Positions 6,705 through 13,165 of a stretch of 14,972 bases of DNA are shown here, in pieces. This DNA comes from Flavobacteriales bacterium (GTDB lineage: Bacteria; Bacteroidota; Bacteroidia; Flavobacteriales_D; Parvicellaceae): positions 1 to 14,972 of the forward strand of contig WFNC01000595.1 in NCBI GenBank assembly GCA_015488785.1, written 5' to 3'. Each line of letters begins with the position of its first letter. Positions within the stretch are counted from its first letter, which is position 1. Made by a program: the position numbers and the translations under genes. The notes under the pieces are model-generated. The model saw only the letters and a program-made list of their open reading frames with translations, searched no databases and was not told the DNA's origin.

Positions 6705-8051
6705 CTAAGGAAATTTTATTCCTCTATAATTTCCAACAGCTATTTTAGGAATATTTGCTTCATAATGAGCATTTATAACACGAATAAATTCATTTGCAAC
6801 CACAGCATATCCTCTTGGATTTGGGTGTATTCCATCTAAAGAGAAAGTTCCTCCAGCAATGTATTCTGCATTTAGATCTATACCATCAAAAGTAAAACCT
6901 GCCGACAAATTATCCATAAATGAAAACATATCTACTACAGCATAGCCATATTTAGAAGCGTTTGTTCTAATGATGTTGTTAAGCGCTAGCGTGTGACTTT
7001 TGGCTTGAGCGGCTTCGTCAACATCCAATACCTCTCCATTCAAAAATGGATTAGATTGCGAATGTCCAACTCCTGCCGAAATAGAGCTAGAAGCTCCTAA
7101 CAAAATATAATCTTCGTTCGTTGCCTTACGAACCGTTCCGCTGTAATCTGTAATCCATACATCGGTGTAATTATAATCTGAGGTTAATTTTGAAACTGTA
7201 AAAGTGGTAACATAAGGAATTGACGTAATGTTCGGCATTGTAGCACAAACTCCTTGTGCTCCCAAATTGCTAAAAGCTTTGTTTATTGAATCATATTTTT
7301 GTTCAAATTCACCTAAGTCAGACAAAGCATTTAAATCTAAACCAACTCCAAAGGCTGTAAAAGGAGTGTTAGAAACTCCTCCATTTACGACATATCCAAG
7401 TACATCGTTATTTCCTAGCCAGTTTGTGAAAAACGTAGCGTTACTTTCTTTTACGTGTTCTAAGTAAGCTTTTGCAGTTCCTCCAATTAATGAAGCTTCT
7501 GATGTTCCAAAATCCATAAATCGAGCATAAGGATTTCCATCTTGATTAACTAAAATCGTGTGTATTCCTCCTAAAATAACCGGGTTTATAGTTCTGTCTT
7601 CACTTGTAAGGTTAACACATTGAACTAATTTTATTCCTGCAACTCCCAAGTTGTTGTATCGGATAGATTTTTCTGCTGTTCCCCACGCACTCCACGTTGC
7701 ATCCTCTTGATAGCCAGTTGGGTCTGTTGGTTTTATAGGTTTTAGTGCTCCATTTATATATTCCAAATGCATATATCCCGAACCGTTTCCCGTTGTTTTA
7801 GGTTGTAAAAACGGGTCCATGTTCGATTGTACTTTAGCCATCTGTGAAGCAATCATAGAAGGATAAGACATCGATTGCCCTTCTTCATAAAGCCCTCCAT
7901 CTTGATAGCCTTGTGTAAGTGAATTTCCGACAGAGATGTAGTGCTTAAAATTAGCTGTTCCACTTGTTCTTTCTCTTTCTTCAAAAGCTGTTTTTTTACA
8001 ACTAGCCAAAACAGTAAGTCCAATTGCGGTTATATAGATATAATTTTTCAT
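6705..8051 (-). CDS. SGNH/GDSL-family hydrolase lipoprotein (predicted esterase/lipase)
   Basis: A 448-residue secreted lipoprotein. The short signal peptide ends in the lipobox VLASC (predicted lipidated Cys18), followed by a Lys/Glu/Arg-rich linker. Block I reads VGNSLTQGY, with the predicted nucleophile Ser44 in GNSL rather than GDSL. Block II is 'NNLGVAGI' (133-140; Gly136), block III is 'WLGNND' (211-216; Asn214 for the oxyanion hole), and block V is 'LDGIHPNPRGY' (405-415), giving Asp406 and His409 of the triad. All SGNH blocks are therefore present and activity is plausible on acyl esters of lipids, glycans or other envelope substrates. Its start lies 26 bases after the OmpP1/FadL stop, so the two form an operon, a common pairing in Bacteroidota. 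A role in releasing acyl chains for the FadL channel is inference. Confidence 0.87.
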   Translation of the reverse strand: MKNYIYITAIGLTVLASCKKTAFEERERTSGTANFKHYISVGNSLTQGYQDGGLYEEGQSMSYPSMIASQMAKVQSNMDPFLQPKTTGNGSGYMHLEYINGALKPIKPTDPTGYQEDATWSAWGTAEKSIRYNNLGVAGIKLVQCVNLTSEDRTINPVILGGIHTILVNQDGNPYARFMDFGTSEASLIGGTAKAYLEHVKESNATFFTNWLGNNDVLGYVVNGGVSNTPFTAFGVGLDLNALSDLGEFEQKYDSINKAFSNLGAQGVCATMPNITSIPYVTTFTVSKLTSDYNYTDVWITDYSGTVRKATNEDYILLGASSSISAGVGHSQSNPFLNGEVLDVDEAAQAKSHTLALNNIIRTNASKYGYAVVDMFSFMDNLSAGFTFDGIDLNAEYIAGGTFSLDGIHPNPRGYAVVANEFIRVINAHYEANIPKIAVGNYRGIKFP

Positions 8052-8077
8052 TCTAGTATTTTATTTTAGGGTAAGTA

Positions 8078-9310
8078 TTATAATTTTACAGTTAAGCTAA
8101 AGCTAAAAACGTCAACTCCTCTATTGTATTTCGCAGAAAAGTTAGCATCGTCCAATGAAGCTTCTCTCGAATATTTTTGAGAAAGATAAGAGATGTCAAA
8201 GCTTATTTTTTCTGACACTTCCATTCCAAATCCAGCAGTTGGAGCCATGTGTGTAGCGTCTGGTAATTCTGGACTAACAAATCCATCCAATATTGGAGAT
8301 TGGTCGTGGTATCCGCCAACTCTAAAAGATAGTTTGTTTATTTTGTACTCTACTCCAAATCGGTGAGCATTTACATTCTGCCAATTTTTTACCGTTTTAG
8401 AATCTGGTGTATCTTCATTCTTAAAATCAAAAGATAAAGTATCGTAGCTAGACCAATTAGTACGAGCAAAATCATATACAAATGTAATTTCACTTTTGTC
8501 GTTAATTATATATTTAAAAGACAGTCCAGCAGTTGCAACGCTAGGAAGTTTCAATCCTCCATCAAACGTTGTCGATTCAGGGAAAGTTCCAGCCAATGAA
8601 CTAGGTATATCTGTAAATGTAGCCGTACCTCCTTTTAGTTTCAAATTGATACCAGAGCGATAATCAACTCCCAGTCCCAATTCCATTTTGTCATTTTTAA
8701 TCAACTGAGAAAACGCTCCAACATTAAAACTAAACGCCGAACCTTTTCCTTCTAACCTCGCTTTTCCGTATGGAGTTGTTGCCGTGGTAACAGGTACAGC
8801 TTTTTCGTAACTAAAACTTCCTGTCGTGTAAACAGCGCCAGCTCCAACACTAATTTTATCGTTAATCTTGTAAGCTACCGTTGGTTGAAACATGAACGTT
8901 TTTAAAGCAATATTTTGAACAATATAGCGTCCCTGCCAATCATCAGCAAAAGAAGAACTTGAACCAAACTGGTTATTCAATCCAAAACCAACATAAAGTT
9001 TTTCGTTTATTTGACCTCCATAATACAAGTGTATAGGAGTTGCCATACCAGTAGTTTGATCGATGTTGTCATAAGCATCGGTTTGCAAAGAGATAGATGG
9101 AAAAACAAAATTTCCTCCAATATTAAACTGATGCCCTTCAATTTGAGTTAACCCTCCTGGATTAAAGAATGTTGTAGCAGGTCCGTGAGCAAGTCCAGTA
9201 TATGCACCTCCCATTCCTGTAGCTCTAACCCCTTGTAGATTCAGTTGGAATCCTCCAGCAAATGCGCTTAAACTAGTCAAGGCAAGAACCGAAAATATAA
9301 TTTTTTTCAT
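8078..9310 (-). CDS. OmpP1/FadL/TodX family outer-membrane transport protein
   Basis: A 410-residue outer-membrane beta-barrel protein. It has a classical signal peptide ending SAFA before GGFQ (cleavage about residue 18/19), then the FadL-type N-terminal hatch region 'LQGVRATGMGGAYTGLAHGPATTFFNPGGLTQI', which matches the conserved 'a.am..AgaA...D.sT.ffNPAgl' pattern. The rest alternates hydrophobic and polar residues like barrel strands and ends with an aromatic-containing strand (FSFSLTVKL). Members import long-chain fatty acids or other hydrophobic compounds across the outer membrane. It is the first gene of a unit with the SGNH lipoprotein, and possibly POT behind it. Length is typical. 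Substrate is not predictable from sequence; hydrocarbons and fatty acids are the family precedents. Confidence 0.92.
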   Translation of the reverse strand: MKKIIFSVLALTSLSAFAGGFQLNLQGVRATGMGGAYTGLAHGPATTFFNPGGLTQIEGHQFNIGGNFVFPSISLQTDAYDNIDQTTGMATPIHLYYGGQINEKLYVGFGLNNQFGSSSSFADDWQGRYIVQNIALKTFMFQPTVAYKINDKISVGAGAVYTTGSFSYEKAVPVTTATTPYGKARLEGKGSAFSFNVGAFSQLIKNDKMELGLGVDYRSGINLKLKGGTATFTDIPSSLAGTFPESTTFDGGLKLPSVATAGLSFKYIINDKSEITFVYDFARTNWSSYDTLSFDFKNEDTPDSKTVKNWQNVNAHRFGVEYKINKLSFRVGGYHDQSPILDGFVSPELPDATHMAPTAGFGMEVSEKISFDISYLSQKYSREASLDDANFSAKYNRGVDVFSFSLTVKL

Positions 9311-9331
9311 AATTCGTGTGTGTTTAGATTT

Positions 9332-9339
9332 CGAATATA
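9332..9339 (-). promoter_or_regulatory. Candidate -7 box (TATATTCG) of the OmpP1/FadL gene
   Basis: On the minus strand TATATTCG differs from TAnnTTTG by one base, and a TTTA lies 17 bases upstream. The box ends 21 bases before the ATG, a normal leader length in this phylum. The same T-to-C variant occurs in the POT promoter candidate. Confidence 0.3.
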
Positions 9340-9433
9340 GTCATAATATAAATAATTAAAGCGATTATACGAAACTAATTTACCTTGTTTTAAGTTGTTT
9401 GTTCGCCAATTATAATAAAAATCTTTAGGGCGA

Positions 9434-9539
9434 GACCACTTTTTTATCAAAAAAAAAGTGGTCGGGCTATCCACTATATCTTTTTTGCGAAAAGCAAAAA
9501 AGGATACCGTTTCAACTGAGCGATAGCGACTTCACGAAC
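9434..9539 (+). repeat. Compound intergenic repeat element: two hairpins plus dispersed repeat copy 2
   Basis: The two hairpins, the GGGCTATCC...GGATACCG frame and the CAACTGAGCGATAG core (9513-9526) lie end to end and look like one compact element. It includes repeat copy 2 (9512-9539), which matches the reverse complement of 4545-4572 at about 24 of 28 positions. Copy 1 lacks the hairpins in recognisable form, apart from a weak trace (AAAAAGTGGCGG on the minus strand near 4382-4394). From memory the 'gggctatcc...ggatnccg' arrangement recurs in Flavobacteria intergenic DNA; unverified. Confidence 0.5.
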
Positions 9540-9729
9540 TCTTATAAATTAATAAGAAAAAGTGAGTAATCCCTCTCGCAAAATTTGCAACCTCTTAAAA
9601 ATAGATTTTATTGTTGTCAACCTAGTCTGGTTATTTGGCTGACGCTCCTAAAACTTTAGAAAATCCTAAAACGATTTATTTTGAGTCGAATTACGAATGA
9701 GTACGTAAAACGTTAGATTACTATTTTGT

Positions 9730-10347
9730 TTAGCAAGTCCACACCAGATAAAAATCATGAAAAATAAAATAAGATAACAGCACGTTCTCGTCGGTGTCGT
9801 TTACTTTTCCAACCAGACTACCCTCATCTGCTAAATTGAAATCCAATATAGAAAAATGAGTGTAAATATTTAGAGAACTATCTCCTATGTATTTATACAA
9901 AGCCTCTTTAGCGCACCAATAAAGATGCGTTTTTTGAAGTTTGTTTTCAACGCCAAGTTGTTCTATTTCTAATTCATTCATAAACGAGTAAGCACCCTTT
10001 TCAATGTTTTTTTTCTCAACTTGTATATCAATCCCAACTTCTTTTTTGTCATTAATAATTACAGCCACAAACCCGTTCGTATGCGAAATTGATACGTAAT
10101 AAGAATTGCTCAAAACTGGCTTTTGATGCTTGTCGTAAATAATATGAATCGCTTTATTAGCTAGTAGTTCTTGAATCAAAATTCGTGTAGCAAGCCATTC
10201 TTTTTTTCTTTTAGAAGTTAAAAATTGGTCAAACTTTATTTTGTCATTTGAATTTAAATCGATTAACAATTCCAACTCTTCAACGGTTTCGCTTATTTTC
10301 CAAATTCCAATATTAGATTCTTTATTTATCGTTTTATAAAGTGGCAT
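9730..10347 (-). CDS. 4'-phosphopantetheinyl transferase, Sfp type
   Basis: A 205-residue cytosolic enzyme that transfers 4'-phosphopantetheine from coenzyme A to a serine of acyl or peptidyl carrier proteins. The family order is intact: 'KRKKEWLATR' (46-55), 'KPVLSNSYYVSISHTNGF' with SISHT at 86-90, 'VGIDIQ' (104-109; Asp107 binds magnesium), and 'WCAKEALYK' (144-152; Glu148 binds magnesium, Lys152 catalytic). The size is slightly below Sfp (about 225) but normal for Bacteroidota members. No carrier protein, fatty acid, polyketide or NRPS gene is nearby, so it probably acts as a general PPTase. It is divergent from gldD with an 86-base gap to the chosen gldD start. Confidence 0.9.
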   Translation of the reverse strand: MPLYKTINKESNIGIWKISETVEELELLIDLNSNDKIKFDQFLTSKRKKEWLATRILIQELLANKAIHIIYDKHQKPVLSNSYYVSISHTNGFVAVIINDKKEVGIDIQVEKKNIEKGAYSFMNELEIEQLGVENKLQKTHLYWCAKEALYKYIGDSSLNIYTHFSILDFNLADEGSLVGKVNDTDENVLLSYFIFHDFYLVWTC

Positions 10348-10405
10348 TAACTCAATGTTTTTTTACAAGATAGGGTTTATATCGTTTTCTTCGCTTTAAA
10401 ATGCT

Positions 10406-10413
10406 TAGTTTTG
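10406..10413 (+). promoter_or_regulatory. Candidate -7 box (TAGTTTTG) of gldD
   Basis: This is an exact TAnnTTTG match ending 20 bases before the ATG at 10434. A T-rich stretch (10385-10388) lies 17 bases upstream in place of a clear TTTG. Because the box lies downstream of the alternative ATG at 10401, it supports the later start. Confidence 0.4.
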
Positions 10414-10433
10414 TTCTTAAATTAATGTTAGAA

Positions 10434-11000
10434 ATGAATAAAATTATTTTTTTATCTTTAGTAATCGGCTTATTTTCCTGTAAAAACGAAGAGCCTTTTC
10501 CAAAACCTAAAAGTTTTTTGAGAGTCGATTTGCCCGATCATTCTTATCAAGAATATAGCGACGATTGTAATTTTAAATTCGAAATTTCTGATTTGGCAAA
10601 AGTGATTAATAAACCAAATTCACCATCGTCTCAGTGTTTTAAAAATATTATTTACCCCAAATACAATGCGTCTATCTATTGTACTTACGTAGCGTTAGAT
10701 TCTAATTTGTTTTCCTACACCGAATATTCTCGAAAACTAGCTTACGAACATACAATTAAAGCAAACGGAATAGAAGAAACTCAATATTCAAATAAAGAAA
10801 AAAATGTTTATGGTACTAGCTTCAATATAAGGGGAGACGTAGCGTGTAATTATTTATTTTACCTAACAGATAGTTCTTCTAACTATTTTGCAGGCTCTTT
10901 ATATTTTGAAAATGTACCGAATTACGATTCTTTACAACCCGTTTTAGAATACATTGTCGAAGATGTAGAACATTTGATTAATACTTTTGAATGGAAATAA
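10434..11000 (+). CDS. gldD: Gliding motility lipoprotein GldD
   Basis: A 188-residue lipoprotein needed for gliding and, with the other Gld proteins, linked to type IX secretion in Flavobacteria; it is anchored in the cell envelope. I chose the ATG at 10434: it begins directly with a lipoprotein signal (MNKIIFLSLVIGLFSC, predicted lipidated Cys16), whereas the in-frame ATGs at 10401 and 10425 add residues before it and the first lies upstream of a TAGTTTTG promoter box. The mature start 'PFPKPKSFLRVDLPDHSYQEY' is the GldD hallmark (PKPK.flR.dlP...Y). Later 'YSRKLAYEHTIKANGIEE' and 'GTSFNIRGDVACNYLFYLTDSSSNYFAGSLYF' also fit the family. Its frequent neighbour gldE is not in the window. Its terminator is probably at 11152-11189. 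Confidence 0.88.
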   Translation: MNKIIFLSLVIGLFSCKNEEPFPKPKSFLRVDLPDHSYQEYSDDCNFKFEISDLAKVINKPNSPSSQCFKNIIYPKYNASIYCTYVALDSNLFSYTEYSRKLAYEHTIKANGIEETQYSNKEKNVYGTSFNIRGDVACNYLFYLTDSSSNYFAGSLYFENVPNYDSLQPVLEYIVEDVEHLINTFEWK

Positions 11001-11080
11001 ATGGCTCTTCTGAGTTTAGTATAAGTTGTTCTAATTTTTGAGTAAACGATAGCTTTATACTCTTTTTATTTTTTTGTAAA

Positions 11081-11105
11081 ATGTACAACGTATTATGTAC
11101 AATGT
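11081..11105. repeat. Short direct repeat after gldD
   Basis: ATGTACAACGT and ATGTACAATGT occur with a spacing of three bases (period 14) in the AT-rich stretch between gldD and its terminator. They differ at one base. The role is unknown; a slipped-strand duplication in noncoding DNA is the simplest reading. Confidence 0.5.
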
Positions 11106-11151
11106 TTTTTACGAATAGTAAATAGACTCATGTCAAAACTTGTAAAACCAT

Positions 11152-11189
11152 AAAAAAAGCGAAATCAATATTTTGATTTCGCTTTTTTT
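11152..11189. terminator. Two-way terminator between gldD and the CoADR-like gene
   Basis: A perfect 17-bp stem (A7-GCGAAATCAA and TTGATTTCGC-T7) with the loop TATT. It begins 19 bases after the stop of the minus-strand CoADR gene and lies 151 bases after the gldD stop. Seven U residues follow the GC-rich part in either direction, so it can end both convergent transcripts. It shares the GCGA...TTTTGA...TCGC design with the terminator at 4754-4793. Confidence 0.9.
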
Positions 11190-11208
11190 GTTTGATGTTT
11201 TTAGCCTT

Positions 11209-12882
11209 TTAGACCATTGATGGCTCAGGTATTGTAATTTCTTCCTTCATCATCTCCCATATTTTATAACCTCCTGCAATACTTGCAGTACTTGCAAAAT
11301 CATTGTGTTTTAGAATTAGTCTAGCAACATAACCTCTAAGCCCTTTTTGACAATAAATAATTACTTTTTTGTTCTTGTCTAGTTTTTCTAAATTTTTTCG
11401 CAAAACAGGTAGTGGTATGTTTATCGCATTTGGAATATGTCCTTCATTATATTCATCTTCGTTTCTAACATCAAGTAAAATAAAATCTTCTTTAGTTTCT
11501 TCTTTGAATTCTTTAAACTCAGCAGTGCTAATTTGACTACATTTATCTTCGTTTATGTTTTCGGCAACAAATCCAGCAACAACTAATGGATCTTTTGCAG
11601 GAGAAAATGGAGGAGCATAAGCTAAATCTAATTGTGCTAAATCTGTAATTTTTAATTTAGCATAAATTGCCGTACTTAATACATCGACTCTTTTATCAAC
11701 TCCGACTTCTCCAAAGAATTCTCCTCCAAGAATAACTTTGGTTGTTGGGTCATAATAAATTTCTGAAATTAAATCCGTTTTACCAGGGTAATAACCAGGA
11801 GTAGCTCCTGCCATAGAAACAACTGTTTTGTAATCTATACCTAGTTTGTTTAAAGCTGTTGCGTTTAATCCTGTTCTAGCCATTGTGTAACCAAAAACTT
11901 TAATAATCGCAGTTTTATATGCTCCTTTCACTTTTATATTTCTTCCTACAGCATTGGCACCTGCAGCTCTACCTCCTTTGTTGGAATGTGTTCCCAATGG
12001 AAAGTAATCATGCTCTCCTGTTTGAAGATTTTTTATAGAAACGTTATCTCCTGCAGCATACACATCTTTAATCGAAGTTTCCATGTTTTCGTTCACAATC
12101 AAGGCTCCGTTTCCAATGTGTTTCGCTCCTTGGCTTGTCAATAATTCGGTGTTGGGACGTATTCCAATGCTTAAGATAACAAAGTCAGTATCAATATCGT
12201 GATTACCTACATGTACGCTTTTAATTTTATTATTTTCTGTAGCAAATCGATGTACAAAATTTCCTGTAATTACTTTTATTCCTTTATTTTCTAATTCTGA
12301 TTGAGCAAAGAAACCAAATTTAGCATCCCACATTGGAAGTATAGAATTAGCGCCTTCGATTAATGTTACATTTTTACCTGCTTCAATTAAATTTTCGGCA
12401 ACTTCAACACCGATTAAGCCAGCTCCAACTACAGTAATGTTTTTAGATTCAGAAGCCATTGCTTCTTTCATTATTTTGTCAAAATCTCCCATTGTTCTAC
12501 AAGTTGACCAATTCGTTGAGTCTGCAACACCTTCTATTGGAGGTACAATCGAACGAGCTCCTGTAGCAAATATTAGTTTGTCATATTGGTAATTGCCTTT
12601 TGTGGTAATTACATTTTTGCTTTCTGTTTCAATTTGAATCACTTCTTCCTCCAATCGAACATCTATATTAAAACGTTCTCGCATTAAACTTGGTTCAACA
12701 ACAATTAAATCTGCTCTACTTTCAATTACACCAGATAAAGCGTAAGGCATTCCGCAAGTGGCATAACTAATATTCGCTCCTTTTTCAAAAAGAATTATTT
12801 CTGCACTTTCATTTTCTCTTCTTGCTTTTGCTGCTGCTGATGGTCCTGCTGATAAACCTCCTATAACTATTATTTTTTCCAT
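11209..12882 (-). CDS. CoA-disulfide-reductase-like FAD oxidoreductase with C-terminal rhodanese domain
   Basis: A 557-residue flavoprotein. The N-terminus binds FAD ('VIGGLSAGPSAAAKA', 6-20), and 'YATCGMPYALSG' supplies the single redox Cys43, at the same position as in Staphylococcus CoA-disulfide reductase. A second Rossmann motif (GAGLIG, 153-158) binds NAD(P)H, and 'YAAGDN' (275-280) closes the FAD site. The dimerisation domain has 'TPGYYPG' (361-367) and 'AYAPPFSPAKDP' (421-432), whose tyrosines match those near CoA-type substrates. A rhodanese domain follows (about 453-545) with 'DVRNEDEY' and the active loop CQKGLRG (Cys511). Such fusions reduce CoA disulfide, persulfides or polysulfides. 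The bacillithiol genes 7 kb away make bacillithiol disulfide or persulfide a possible substrate (inference). It is divergent from porX. Confidence 0.9.
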   Translation of the reverse strand: MEKIIVIGGLSAGPSAAAKARRENESAEIILFEKGANISYATCGMPYALSGVIESRADLIVVEPSLMRERFNIDVRLEEEVIQIETESKNVITTKGNYQYDKLIFATGARSIVPPIEGVADSTNWSTCRTMGDFDKIMKEAMASESKNITVVGAGLIGVEVAENLIEAGKNVTLIEGANSILPMWDAKFGFFAQSELENKGIKVITGNFVHRFATENNKIKSVHVGNHDIDTDFVILSIGIRPNTELLTSQGAKHIGNGALIVNENMETSIKDVYAAGDNVSIKNLQTGEHDYFPLGTHSNKGGRAAGANAVGRNIKVKGAYKTAIIKVFGYTMARTGLNATALNKLGIDYKTVVSMAGATPGYYPGKTDLISEIYYDPTTKVILGGEFFGEVGVDKRVDVLSTAIYAKLKITDLAQLDLAYAPPFSPAKDPLVVAGFVAENINEDKCSQISTAEFKEFKEETKEDFILLDVRNEDEYNEGHIPNAINIPLPVLRKNLEKLDKNKKVIIYCQKGLRGYVARLILKHNDFASTASIAGGYKIWEMMKEEITIPEPSMV

Positions 12883-12908
12883 TTCTGTTATTTTAATTTT
12901 TGATAGCG

Positions 12909-12938
12909 CAAATGTACAAATGATTATTTGTTCCTAAA
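12909..12938 (-). promoter_or_regulatory. Candidate promoter and palindrome before the CoADR-like gene
   Basis: On the minus strand TACATTTG (12916-12909) matches TAnnTTTG exactly and ends 26 bases before the ATG; TTTA lies 18 bases upstream as a weak -33 element. Between them is the inverted repeat ACAAAT-GATT-ATTTGT (12916-12931), which abuts the -7 box and fills much of the spacer, a place where a repressor could act. The match is good for this phylum, but the palindrome's significance is unproven in AT-rich DNA. Confidence 0.45.
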
Positions 12939-13121
12939 GTAACATTTGTTGAATTAGAAATTTACAATGTGAATTCATAATTGTAACAACTGTTGCAGTG
13001 TACTTAATCTACTTTTGTTAACCGCTAATTACATTGAGATTTTTTTAGTAGAGTATGAAGGTCTATTTGTTTGGCTATGCAATATTTGTATTTATTATTA
13101 GTTTTACATAAATTGAGAATA

Positions 13122-13142
13122 AATATTCACTTTGTGAATATT
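13122..13142 (+). promoter_or_regulatory. Inverted repeat over the presumed porX promoter
   Basis: A perfect 9-bp inverted repeat, AATATTCAC-TTT-GTGAATATT, ends 23 bases before the porX ATG. It overlaps TCACTTTG (13127-13134), one base off the TAnnTTTG -7 consensus, with TTTA about 20 bases upstream. It could be an operator over the promoter or a hairpin at the very 5' end of the mRNA. Confidence 0.4.
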
Positions 13143-13165
13143 GTAAATAGCAAAAAAACAAAATT

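Larger units (their letters stand above)
9311..9729. other. Noncoding stretch between the FadL and PPTase genes, with two strong hairpins
   Basis: I see no gene here. The central part contains hairpin A, GACCACTTTTTT/AAAAAAGTGGTC (12-bp perfect stem, 9434-9445 and 9452-9463), and hairpin B, CTTTTTTGC/GCAAAAAAG (9-bp stem, 9480-9488 and 9494-9502, loop GAAAA). Between them is GGGCTATCC, and after them GGATACCG, so TATCC and GGATA can extend pairing. The repeat copy at 9512-9539 follows directly. Neither hairpin has a U-run outside the stem, so they do not look like standard terminators of the minus-strand PPTase gene. The part nearest 9340 probably carries the FadL promoter. Confidence 0.6.

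Noticed and set aside
9434..9502. The two hairpins read as intrinsic terminators of the PPTase gene
   Set aside because: The T and A runs lie inside the stems, with no U-run following either stem; they also lie more than 225 bases from the PPTase stop and adjoin repeat DNA.
10401..10433. Earlier in-frame starts for gldD at 10401 and 10425
   Set aside because: They place extra residues before the lipoprotein signal, and the exact TAGTTTTG box at 10406-10413 would lie inside the coding region.
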